This document shows positions 9,301-15,957 of a stretch of DNA of 64,000 nucleotides, piece after piece. The notes under the pieces are model-generated. The model was not told where the DNA came from. It saw only the letters and a program-made list of their open reading frames with translations, and searched no databases. Positions within the stretch are counted from its first letter, which is position 1. Each line of letters opens with the position of its first letter. Origin of the DNA: Corynebacterium atypicum (lineage in GTDB: Bacteria; Actinomycetota; Actinomycetes; Mycobacteriales; Mycobacteriaceae). Position numbers and translations under genes: made by a program. The stretch is from NCBI RefSeq assembly GCF_000732945.1, contig NZ_CP008944.1:2154767-2218766 (forward strand), given 5' to 3'.

Positions 9301-9783
9301 CTTGGTACGCTCAGCCGGCGTGCCCGCTGGGTGCCCTTCGGCGCGCTCACGGCCGCCGGCGTCATCTGTGCTGGCGGCGCAGGGGCGCTGGCCGCCGCGG
9401 CGGCCTACGCGGTCACCCGCTGGACCAAGATCCACCCGCGGGTACTGGCCACCGCCTGCCTTATCACCGCGGCGGCGTGGCTAGCGCGCGCCCCCTGGCC
9501 GCCGCAGGCCCTCTACGCTGGCGACAGCGCGCTTCTGGCCGGGGCGGTGCTCACCGGGGTAATCGCCTGCGCCGTGCCGGCGATGCCACCAGCCAGTCAA
9601 CGCCTGAGCCGCGGGCCGCTCGATCAGCACGTAGCTGCACCCGGCCACCGCGATCGAGCCGAGGGCGGTCAGACCAAGAACTACCAGGAAGTTCCCGGTA
9701 AACGGCCTGATTCCCGTAAGCGGCAAGGTGACCGACAAGACGGCGAGGTGCCACAGGAAGATCGAGTAGCTCCACCTGCCTAG
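6334..9783 (+). CDS. aftD: Arabinofuranosyltransferase AftD
   Basis: 1149 aa from a GTG start. The N-terminal 400 residues are a multi-spanning GT-C membrane region with AFRNLHKFDPL (R350-F355), typical of AftD-type alpha-(1->3)-arabinofuranosyltransferases that use decaprenylphosphoryl-arabinose outside the membrane. A large extracytoplasmic part follows, with F5/8-like and carbohydrate-binding-type beta segments (ATSWRPQLGRGAGEFLELS near residue 675). Two or three membrane helices lie near the C-terminus (about 945-965 and 1005-1075). A pentapeptide tandem repeat interrupts the loop at 966-990. The last ~65 residues are charged and read antisense to the acyltransferase gene, so they may not be native. 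The gene is downstream of DUF2613, as in mycobacteria. Confidence 0.85.
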   Translation: MFRRLIVAPGCGHAAGWVVIAAIMFAQPFGLIAADTKHDLVANPGGFLAEALSAYTDTFTLGQLQNQAWGYLFPQGLFFWAADPLPDWVAQRLWWTIVVGAGYSGMLALLRLIGVSSPAARIAGALVFALSPRVLTTLTAISSETWPVMLSAWVLVALVGLRGWRAGLAATIPVALMGAVNAAATLAALTPGAVYLVVQLCTAARGRERTGAVQAAASWAGGTIAVSVWWSVPLVILGRYSPPFTEFIESAAVTTRWLNPAEIIRGTTSWTPFVDVERQAGFLLVSEPVLVLATLFVALIGLIGLSLLGPRRAGAWWLMLGLGLVILGAGFGPLAGGYLELLDGPLAAFRNLHKFDPLVRIPLAIGVANAVAWLSARRRPATLAVLVLVAGVIAASISPALSGRLLPRGAYLEVPEYWRQAAAAAGALDTRTLIVPPATFARQTWGWTRDEPLQPLATAPWATRDAVPLVNPEAVRGLDGALAALLDSPREAAGALRGLGIGALLVRHDLDDAAARDTAARLSAELPGKKLSFGPQGEVELHVLDPQAGMRLATRPPVTVAGGGEAIGVLGSIFGAQPFQLVEAGEPAQIVTDTPQLTARNFGAGFGGQSAALTSPGEGADVRNRLLDYPSRGAAVTVAEHGGRVRASSSAADATNFGGPRQEHSVTSAVDGLAATSWRPQLGRGAGEFLELSADNAPHNPMVRITADTDTELVMRAGDARAVRIKVQAMRPRSVRLPGSGPVRIELTEPAGIAEAAIKGHPIERIITVPEASPSARAFLFQRLAPDQGPIRREFTVPAALTVQVHTPGAQEVVIDSRALAPGETVELSPGTHRVLFYAAWLSLVQPDFAAELAEGPGSVPLGGGTEAQARAGVRVDAAGQPRILMTGRAANPGLRAELDGTPLEPITVGAGIQGFQVPAHAQGTVHFSFAGDRAYRVGLGAGAAIGVVALGLCLYAVATARRRTGSTPAGSALAASTPPDSTLPGSTPLGTLSRRARWVPFGALTAAGVICAGGAGALAAAAAYAVTRWTKIHPRVLATACLITAAAWLARAPWPPQALYAGDSALLAGAVLTGVIACAVPAMPPASQRLSRGPLDQHVAAPGHRDRAEGGQTKNYQEVPGKRPDSRKRQGDRQDGEVPQEDRVAPPA
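9229..9303. repeat. 15-bp in-frame minisatellite in aftD (five units)
   Basis: Five contiguous 15-bp units of the GGTTCGACGCCAGCA type encode GSTPA, GSALA, ASTPP, DSTLP and GSTPL. They lie in frame, in a loop between membrane helices of AftD. Copy-number change would alter the loop length without breaking the gene. Confidence 0.8.
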
Positions 9784-10689
9784 CAGGCGCACCGGCCCGG
9801 AGGCAATCAGATCGCCGTCCTTCGGCAGCAGCGCATAGGGCCAGACAATCAGCGCCGCGAAGACGGCCCCGGCGCCGATCCGCGCCGTGAACTCGCCCGG
9901 ACTCGGATGCGTGAGGCCCAAGGGGCCAAACCACTCGCGCCCGGCCACCCACGCCACCACCAGGGCCATAAGCCAGAACAACCAGCGCTGGCGCGCCACG
10001 GTGACCACCCACCGGGGCAGCCGCGGGCACGCCGCCTCGACCTCGGCGGCCACCAGGCCGACCGCGAACCACATGGCGTAGCTGGGCGGCCAGATCTGCA
10101 GGTTGACGCTCGCCTCGCCGCCCTGGCCCGCAACGAAGGGCAACCAGGGCCAGACGCTCGACGCGCCGGCTACCACCACGATCACTGCCACCCGGGTGCG
10201 GGCGCGCCGCCACCGCGAAACCACCAGGGCCAACGGCGGCAGCCCCAGGTAGAACGCCACCTCGACGCACAGCGACCACATGTGAGTTAGGCCCGGGATC
10301 AGCGCGTCCGGAACGTAAATCTGGGTCAGCGTCAGCTGCGCTACCGCCGCCAGAGCGCCCACCCCGAACGCCTCCGGGAGCAGCAGCAACACCGCCAACG
10401 CGCAAGCGAGATAGGCGGGCGCGATGCGCGCGGCGCGTCGGAAATAGTAGCTCCCCCACCTCCGGTCGGTGCGGTGCCGCCGCCAGAGCAGGAACGCGGA
10501 GAGCGCGAAGAACACGGCAACAAAGAAATCGAAGCGCGCGGTCAACGCCCCGAAATGGCTGGCGGGGTCCACGCCGGTCTGGAACGCGACGTGCGTGGTG
10601 AGCACGCCGAGCGCGGCCACCGCGCGCAGCCCCTCGAGCGACTCGACAAAGCGGCGTGCGTAGGATTTAACCAAAACCGCCTCGCTCAC
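9481..10689 (-). CDS. Acyltransferase family 3 membrane protein
   Basis: About 402 aa from the GTG at 10689. About ten membrane helices follow the acyltransferase-3 (OafA/NodX) pattern: SLEGLRAVAALGVLTTHVAF at the N-terminus with its conserved arginine and histidine, then HMWSLCVEVAFYLGLPPLAL. Members acylate sugars or envelope lipids from the membrane. The start is supported by TACCCT 7 nt upstream of the GTG; a longer reading from 10737 would overlap the divergent gene. The last ~100 codons overlap the aftD 3' end on the opposite strand (9481-9783). The family signature ends near IERPAAQALTGWW, so one of the two tails is probably non-native. The gene sits where mycobacteria have Rv0228 (from memory). 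Substrate unknown. Confidence 0.82.
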   Translation of the reverse strand: MSEAVLVKSYARRFVESLEGLRAVAALGVLTTHVAFQTGVDPASHFGALTARFDFFVAVFFALSAFLLWRRHRTDRRWGSYYFRRAARIAPAYLACALAVLLLLPEAFGVGALAAVAQLTLTQIYVPDALIPGLTHMWSLCVEVAFYLGLPPLALVVSRWRRARTRVAVIVVVAGASSVWPWLPFVAGQGGEASVNLQIWPPSYAMWFAVGLVAAEVEAACPRLPRWVVTVARQRWLFWLMALVVAWVAGREWFGPLGLTHPSPGEFTARIGAGAVFAALIVWPYALLPKDGDLIASGPVRLLGRWSYSIFLWHLAVLSVTLPLTGIRPFTGNFLVVLGLTALGSIAVAGCSYVLIERPAAQALTGWWHRRHGAGDYPGEHRPGQKRAVASVEGLRRPGGAR

Positions 10690-10696
10690 CTGCGCC

Positions 10697-10702
10697 AGGG
10701 TA
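10697..10702 (-). promoter_or_regulatory. Putative -10 (TACCCT) of the acyltransferase gene
   Basis: TACCCT lies 7 nt before the GTG at 10689, and no Shine-Dalgarno intervenes. Confidence 0.4.
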
Positions 10703-10718
10703 GTGGAAGGAGCCGCCT

Positions 10719-12137
10719 GTGCGACTCGTGGGACCAAAAAACTCCCGCCGGCGGGCGATCGTGGTGACGCTCGCCTGCGTCCTCGCGCTGCTCGTCATCG
10801 GCGACGCCGTGCCCAAGGCCATCCTTTACACCCTGCACTCGCGCGCGACGGACCTGGCCTTTGCCACGCGGGCCGTCGACCCCGAGGCGCGAGTGAACCC
10901 CACGCTTCTCGGCGCCGCCGCGGCCGGCTCAACAGACGCCGACTTCCCGGCACACCAGCCCGCGCGCGTGCCCCTCGAGGTGGAAACCCAGCTGGAATCC
11001 GAGCGCGCCCAGGCCGACCCGGACGACCCCGCGACCAAGAACAAGGCCACCAGGATCGACGCCCACCGCAGCGTGCGCGCGCAAGACTCAGAGCTGGCCC
11101 GCCTGATCGACCGCGTCTTTGTGGAGCGCGCCTCCACGTTCCCGGTGGCCTTTCCCACCAGCCGGCTCGGGGTCGAGCTGCCGGCAGCCGACTACCGGCA
11201 GCAGACCGGAGACTTCGTCCGCCAGGGTGTGACCTACGTCTTTCCCCCGGATACAGAGAAACGCTCCTACCCCTTCTTCGACCCCTGGCTGATGGATTTC
11301 GCCTACCTCGACTACCGGGGCAAAGCCCCTGCCGACCCGGCCGACCCCGACATGAGCGCCCTGGTCTTTGGCCAGCGCATCACCGGGCACCGGCTAAGCC
11401 AAACCCTGTCCGCGCTGGGTACGCCAGAGCGCGACGCCCGCGACGCGCTATCTGTCACCGGCCCGGCAGCGGACTGGTATACCCCAGACGAGCTGCGCGC
11501 CCGTGGGCTTAAGGGGGCTGACCAGCTGACCCTCGAGCCCTTCTACTCCGTAGACCGGGAGGTCAAGGTAGAGCCGCAGTCTGGGCGGATCATCAGCATC
11601 AGCGAGCGCATCAACATCTATCTCGGCGAACCGGGCGGCCCCGCCGAGTGCGCCGACGGCACCACCGCTCGGCCTGCTTGCGGGCCCGACGAGGAGGCCT
11701 TAGCCCCGGGCGGCCCCCGCGCCGTGGAGAAACTCGCCGCCGCGCGTATGGCTGACCCCAGCGCCGCCGACGCGGCGGGCTCGGCTTCACGCCCAGAATC
11801 GGGCTCGGCCCCAGGCTCGGCCGCCGATGACCGCGGGGTAATCATTGCCGACGGCCGTGCCGACTCCCGCTCCCCCATTCGCACCGGCGACGACGGCGAG
11901 GCGACAGTCGCCGCCCCGGAGCCCGCCCACCAGCGCATCCGCGCCGAAGGAGCCCGCACGCTCGTCGCCGCCGAGACCTCCTGGGATCAGGCGACGCGCG
12001 CCGAGCAGCGCGCGGCAGCGCACCAGGTGATCCGCACCCGCCAGGCGCTGGCGGTGGTGGCGTTATTGGCCCGAATACTCATGGTCATCGTGGTGATCGT
12101 GGGTATTCGAGAGTTCCTGCGCCGCCGGCCCGCGTGA
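10719..12137 (+). CDS. DUF3068 domain membrane protein (Rv0227c-like)
   Basis: 472 aa from a GTG preceded by GGAAGGAG. An N-terminal membrane segment (about residues 14-30, AIVVTLACVLALLVIGDAV) is followed by a large extracytoplasmic domain rich in beta-type segments (VTYVFPPDTEKRSYPFFDP, EPFYSVDREVKVEPQSGRI). An Ala/Ser/Pro-rich spacer and a C-terminal helix (LAVVALLARILMVIVVIV) precede an Arg-rich end. This is the DUF3068 layout. The family is confined to mycolic-acid bacteria and is essential or envelope-linked in some; its biochemistry is not established. The stop overlaps the next start as GTGA, implying translational coupling with the GT-C-like protein. The start codon lies 30 bp from that of the divergent acyltransferase. 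Confidence 0.8.
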   Translation: MRLVGPKNSRRRAIVVTLACVLALLVIGDAVPKAILYTLHSRATDLAFATRAVDPEARVNPTLLGAAAAGSTDADFPAHQPARVPLEVETQLESERAQADPDDPATKNKATRIDAHRSVRAQDSELARLIDRVFVERASTFPVAFPTSRLGVELPAADYRQQTGDFVRQGVTYVFPPDTEKRSYPFFDPWLMDFAYLDYRGKAPADPADPDMSALVFGQRITGHRLSQTLSALGTPERDARDALSVTGPAADWYTPDELRARGLKGADQLTLEPFYSVDREVKVEPQSGRIISISERINIYLGEPGGPAECADGTTARPACGPDEEALAPGGPRAVEKLAAARMADPSAADAAGSASRPESGSAPGSAADDRGVIIADGRADSRSPIRTGDDGEATVAAPEPAHQRIRAEGARTLVAAETSWDQATRAEQRAAAHQVIRTRQALAVVALLARILMVIVVIVGIREFLRRRPA

Positions 12138-13852
12138 TCAAGAAAGGCGGTGGGCCCGCGACGGGGCGTCGGAAAGCCGCTGACCGGCGCGATGCGCTGA
12201 CGCAACTCGCAGCGCTGGCTGCTTGGGCGACGCTCTTGGTCGGGTGCGTCGCGCTGCCGCTCGCCCAACCCGGGGTACTCGCCTTTCGCGACATGCTGGT
12301 CCTCGACCACCCCGCCGTGAGCCCAGCCGCGTTCGGCTTCGGCGACCTGCCCGCCCGCAACGTACCCCAGGACGGGGTGGTCGCGCTCCTCGGCACGGTG
12401 CTGCCCGCCTCCTGGGTGGCGCGCGGGCTCATCGTGGCGGCTGCCGCTGGCGGGGCCGTCGGTGCTGCGCTTCTTGCCCGAGCCGTCGGGGGCGGACCCG
12501 TAGCCGTCGCGACCGCGATGCTTCTTAACGTGCTCAACCCCGGCGTAGTCGAGCGCCTCCTACAAGGGCAGTGGTCGCTTGCTGTGGCCGCGTGGCTGCT
12601 GCCACTGATCGCCTGGGCATTCTTGCGATCCCGGGTGCGCATGGGATGGTGGCTCATCCTGCCGGCGAGCCTCACTCCCACCGGCCTCGTGCTAGCCGGT
12701 ACCGTCGCCACCGCCTGCCATCACTTCTCCCACGCCGGGGGCTCGATCCCCAGGCTTTGCGGTCTGGCTTCCGGGCGTTCGGGCCCGGCCTCTGCGCTCG
12801 AGTCGAGGGCTCACTCTTTTCGGGGGCAGAAGAAGCCGCCGGCCGGACAACTTAAGAACAAGCGCGCGGGCCGGAACAAACCGGCCGCTGGATCGCCCGC
12901 GCCGTGGTTGACCTGGGTGATTATTGCCCTGTTGAGCCTCGCCTGGCTGATCCCCGCCGTTTTTAGCGCCCTGGCCGGGGCGGGAACCGGCACCAGCTCT
13001 GCGGCCAGCGCCGCGGCCTTCGCACCCCGCGCCGAGGCCCACCTGGGAACCCTCGGCACGCTGTTGACCTTCGGCGGGATGTGGAACGTCGAGGCCGCCC
13101 CGGCCTCCCGGGAGGCGGGATTCGGCATTTTCGGGCTAGTGCTAGCCGGGCTAACCGCCACCGGGTGGCGGGCAATCCCCCGCCCGCTGCGCAGAATAGC
13201 CGTGGTGGGGTTGGCGATCTGCGTCGCGGCGTGGCTTTTGCCCGGGTGGTACGCCTGGGCCGTGGAGACGCTTCCCGGAGGCGGTCTGCTCCGCGACGCC
13301 CACAAGTTCATCTTTCTGGCCCTACCCGCGGCCATCGCAGGCCTGGGCGGGATCCGCAGGCCGCTGGCCTGGGTGGTGCTGACCCTCGCGCTGGTGCAGG
13401 CCTGGGACTTTCCCGGGGAGCTGCAGGCCCTTCAGCCGATCGAGCCGCCCATTCCCGCCGCCGCGGTTGCACGCGTCGACGACGGTCGCAGCGTGCTGGT
13501 GCCGGGCTCGGACACGGTGGTCCAGATAGGCGGTGTGCCCACCGTCAACCCCTGGGATAAGGCCCTCAACACTGTCGCCTCCGGCCGGTTGGTCGTCGGT
13601 GGCGTCACCGTCGACGCCGCATCGCCGCGCAGACAAGCCGCCGAAGACGCCTGGGCTCGCCGGGACACGGCCACGCTTGCTGAGCTGGGGGTGGGTTGGG
13701 TTATCTCGCCGGATGACGGCTCGGTGCTCGCCAGCACTGACGCTTCTCGCCCGCCCCGCTGGCCGATCGCTCTGGGGGTAGGGCTGTGTGCGGTGTGGGC
13801 GGCCGCGATCCCCGTGGGCCTGTTCGCGTGCCGGCCGCGCGCGGCTCGATAG
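12134..13852 (+). CDS. AftD-related multi-spanning membrane protein (Rv0226c-like)
   Basis: 572 aa with about ten membrane helices. Two segments recall AftD-type GT-C enzymes: LNVLNPGVVERLLQGQWSL (about residues 133-151) and RDAHKF (387-392), matching RNLHKF in AftD. A C-terminal extracytoplasmic part (about 435-545) precedes a last helix. Residues ~193-257 are a non-hydrophobic, basic, low-complexity stretch (GRSGPASALESRAHSF, QKKPPAGQLKNKRAGRN) that looks inserted between two helices. The gene is coupled to the DUF3068 gene by a GTGA overlap. I infer an envelope glycosyltransferase or an accessory to one; no activity is proven for this family that I know of. Repeat copy B lies downstream. 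Confidence 0.72.
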   Translation: MIKKGGGPATGRRKAADRRDALTQLAALAAWATLLVGCVALPLAQPGVLAFRDMLVLDHPAVSPAAFGFGDLPARNVPQDGVVALLGTVLPASWVARGLIVAAAAGGAVGAALLARAVGGGPVAVATAMLLNVLNPGVVERLLQGQWSLAVAAWLLPLIAWAFLRSRVRMGWWLILPASLTPTGLVLAGTVATACHHFSHAGGSIPRLCGLASGRSGPASALESRAHSFRGQKKPPAGQLKNKRAGRNKPAAGSPAPWLTWVIIALLSLAWLIPAVFSALAGAGTGTSSAASAAAFAPRAEAHLGTLGTLLTFGGMWNVEAAPASREAGFGIFGLVLAGLTATGWRAIPRPLRRIAVVGLAICVAAWLLPGWYAWAVETLPGGGLLRDAHKFIFLALPAAIAGLGGIRRPLAWVVLTLALVQAWDFPGELQALQPIEPPIPAAAVARVDDGRSVLVPGSDTVVQIGGVPTVNPWDKALNTVASGRLVVGGVTVDAASPRRQAAEDAWARRDTATLAELGVGWVISPDDGSVLASTDASRPPRWPIALGVGLCAVWAAAIPVGLFACRPRAAR

Positions 13853-13916
13853 GGTCCGTTGCGTCAGCCACCCCGGCCGGCCAGCCGCCCTGGCCCCTCA
13901 GCCACCCCGGCCCCCT

Positions 13917-14007
13917 GTTCGTCGATAGGAGAAGGGAGATAGGGCGCTTCCTCTCGAACTCCAGAGAGCCCTATCTACCGCATCCTCTCGAGGTTCGGAG
14001 GGGGAAG
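13917..14007. repeat. Dispersed palindromic intergenic repeat, copy B
   Basis: About 90 bp, with AGATAGGGC...GCCCTATCT perfect arms and GTTCG/CCTCTCGAAC-type flanks. It aligns along its length with copy A at 2043. It lies between convergent genes and could act as a bidirectional terminator or a REP-like element. A 15-bp direct duplication (TCAGCCACCCCGGCC) lies just upstream at about 13865 and 13899. Confidence 0.6.
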
Positions 14008-14053
14008 GTCAAGCCGAGTTCCGCGCGGGCACGCAGACACACGCCGCCGTGGA

Positions 14054-14905
14054 TCACAAGCACGCGAAGAGTGCGCCAAAAGCAACCAAGAGCAACGGCG
14101 GGTTCTCCTTCAACCCGACCTGCTTAGGCGTGAACTTTCGCCCGTCTTGCTGCTGACGCGGGTAATACCAACTGCGCACCAATGCCCAGGCCATTCCCGC
14201 GACGAGCAGCACGCGGGCGAGCCAACCAGGAGACGTCACCGACACCACGCCGATCGTCACCACTAAAGCCACGGCGTGGTAAACAATCGACCCGCACAGG
14301 TAACGCGGGTTCTTACGCTCGCGGATCATCGATTTGACGTACGTCACCGAGCCGGAGAAAAACAGCGCGAGCACAATAGTCCCCGCCCAGATCTCCCACG
14401 GCTCACCGAAGCCTGCCGCAGCACCCAAGTGCGCTAGCACCGACACCAAAAGCGCAGAGGCGATGGTGGTGGATACCCCGGAAAGCGTCGAACGCGGACG
14501 CCCGCGCAGCGTCTCTACCACTGCGATAGCAATGAGGGGCGCAAATACGATGCCCCAATAAATGAGCAGAGGTTGAAATAGCAGGATGGGAACCAAGGCC
14601 GCCAAAGACACCGCTCCATATACAAATACCGGAGTGATGTACTGTTTGCGCCGCTCACTCGTCCGAGCCTTAGCCACCATTCCGAATGCAAAGAATGTGA
14701 AGTAACCAAAGAACCACGCAATTAAGATAAAAACCAGCTGAACGAGAGTAACGGTTGGGTTCATCCCGCTACGCACCGCCAAGATGATGCAGGCGATCGC
14801 CCCCACCACCGCCGGAGTAATCAACATCGCCCAGGCGCCATGCTGATTAGGCTTCCACGGTGAAATCCCCTTGCGGCGCTTACATGTCGAAGTTTCGCTA
14901 GCCAC
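14054..14905 (-). CDS. YwiC-like family membrane protein
   Basis: 283 aa from the GTG at 14905, chosen because AAGGAGG (14911-14917) sits 5 nt before it; an ATG at 14926 lies upstream of this Shine-Dalgarno. The conserved YwiC-like opening WKPNQHGAWAMLITPAVVGA (about residues 18-37) is followed by about eight membrane helices and a short polar end. The family is named after Bacillus YwiC and has no assigned function. The gene is convergent with the Rv0226c-like gene. It has a lower G+C feel than its neighbours in places (around 14560-14760). Confidence 0.78.
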   Translation of the reverse strand: MASETSTCKRRKGISPWKPNQHGAWAMLITPAVVGAIACIILAVRSGMNPTVTLVQLVFILIAWFFGYFTFFAFGMVAKARTSERRKQYITPVFVYGAVSLAALVPILLFQPLLIYWGIVFAPLIAIAVVETLRGRPRSTLSGVSTTIASALLVSVLAHLGAAAGFGEPWEIWAGTIVLALFFSGSVTYVKSMIRERKNPRYLCGSIVYHAVALVVTIGVVSVTSPGWLARVLLVAGMAWALVRSWYYPRQQQDGRKFTPKQVGLKENPPLLLVAFGALFACL

Positions 14906-15098
14906 GGTGGCCTCCTTAGTGCGCACTGCTCAACAACGGGCGGCAGTAACGCTCACCTATAGAAAGGCGGTGATGCCTACCCCGACTACGAGCCTAACAC
15001 CAACCAAAGTTTGATACTAACTTTTTCGTGCTAAATGGCCAGGCCTCGGCGCGCAGGCGGCGCAGCACCAGCGCACAGGCCAGCTGACCAGCACAGCC

Positions 15099-15914
15099 TC
15101 AGCGGCGACGCCGCAGCGCAATGACAAGGTTGCTTACCAAAAACTCCCGCAGCACCGACACCTTAGCCACCCACCACGCCCAGCTCGGGTGGTACCGCGG
15201 AAAGAGCCCCAGCACCTCCGCCTCGCCGCGAGCTTCAGCCTGCCGCGCCCAGCGCATTCCGGCTGCACACGAAACCGCAAACAGCGACTCGCCAAACCGA
15301 TTCTTCGGCTCGTGCCCATGCTTCTTCACGTAACGACGCCGCGCAAAATACCCGCCCAGGTAGTGCTCCCACAGGCCCGTCTCATGCCCGCCGAACGGCC
15401 CTAACCAGATCGTGTAGCTAATCACACACAACCCACCTGGCCGGGTCACCCGCAGCAACTCCTGGGCAAGCAAGCCCGGATCCGGAACGTGCTCCGCGAC
15501 GTTAGACGAATATGCAAGATCAAACACGCCCGGAGAAAACGGCAGCTGAGTACCCGAACCACGCACGCAGCGACGCAATTCCAGCCCCGCACTCGTCATC
15601 TCCCCCACATCCGGCTCAACGCTAAAGTAACGCGCACCCCGCCGTGAAAAAGCGCGCTCAAAAAATCCCGGGCCGCCGCCCACATCCAAGACCCGCAATC
15701 CACGAAGCGGGTTGCCACTGCCCCGCCCGCGGCGCGCACAACTGGTCCTGCCGGAAAACGCGGCGTCGATAAGCAATGCCGAAAGCATCCCGGCAGTGTC
15801 CTCACCGAGGTGCGAATAGAATCGTTGCGGATCGCTTTGCTCCACCCCGACGTCGCGAAGCAACCCCAACGCGCGGATCAGCGTAGCCCGTTTCCTGGTT
15901 GCGGCAAGCCTCAT
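15099..15914 (-). CDS. Class I SAM-dependent methyltransferase (Rv0224c-like)
   Basis: 271 aa from the ATG at 15914. Motif I is VLDVGGGPGFFERAF, the acidic loop after beta-2 is FSVEPD, and motif II/III is AYSSNVAEHVPDPGLLAQEL followed by TRPGGLCVISYTIW. This is a Methyltransf_11 fold. It is divergent from a GT4 glycosyltransferase, matching the Rv0224c/Rv0225 pair as I recall it. I infer methylation of an envelope glycolipid or glycan; the substrate is not visible. TAAGCT exactly 8 nt before the ATG marks a near-leaderless promoter and supports this start over the longer frame beginning at 15989, which would run into the divergent gene. Confidence 0.8.
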   Translation of the reverse strand: MRLAATRKRATLIRALGLLRDVGVEQSDPQRFYSHLGEDTAGMLSALLIDAAFSGRTSCARRGRGSGNPLRGLRVLDVGGGPGFFERAFSRRGARYFSVEPDVGEMTSAGLELRRCVRGSGTQLPFSPGVFDLAYSSNVAEHVPDPGLLAQELLRVTRPGGLCVISYTIWLGPFGGHETGLWEHYLGGYFARRRYVKKHGHEPKNRFGESLFAVSCAAGMRWARQAEARGEAEVLGLFPRYHPSWAWWVAKVSVLREFLVSNLVIALRRRR

Positions 15915-15922
15915 GAAAACAG

Positions 15923-15928
15923 AGCTTA
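15923..15928 (-). promoter_or_regulatory. Putative -10 (TAAGCT) of the methyltransferase gene
   Basis: TAAGCT with 8 nt to the ATG at 15914, the same arrangement as before DUF2613, glf and pheA. Confidence 0.55.
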
Positions 15929-15940
15929 GCCCGCACCGAC

Positions 15941-15946
15941 TAGACT
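15941..15946 (+). promoter_or_regulatory. Putative -10 (TAGACT) of the GT4 gene
   Basis: TAGACT lies 11 nt upstream of the ATG at 15958 and back-to-back with the methyltransferase promoter. The leader would be only about 5 nt. Confidence 0.4.
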
Positions 15947-15957
15947 GCTTCAGATAG

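Noticed and set aside
14966..15004. 12-codon frame MPTPTTSLTPTKV with AAAGGCGGTG upstream
   Set aside because: Too short, low complexity and not linked to a downstream plus-strand gene as a leader peptide would be.
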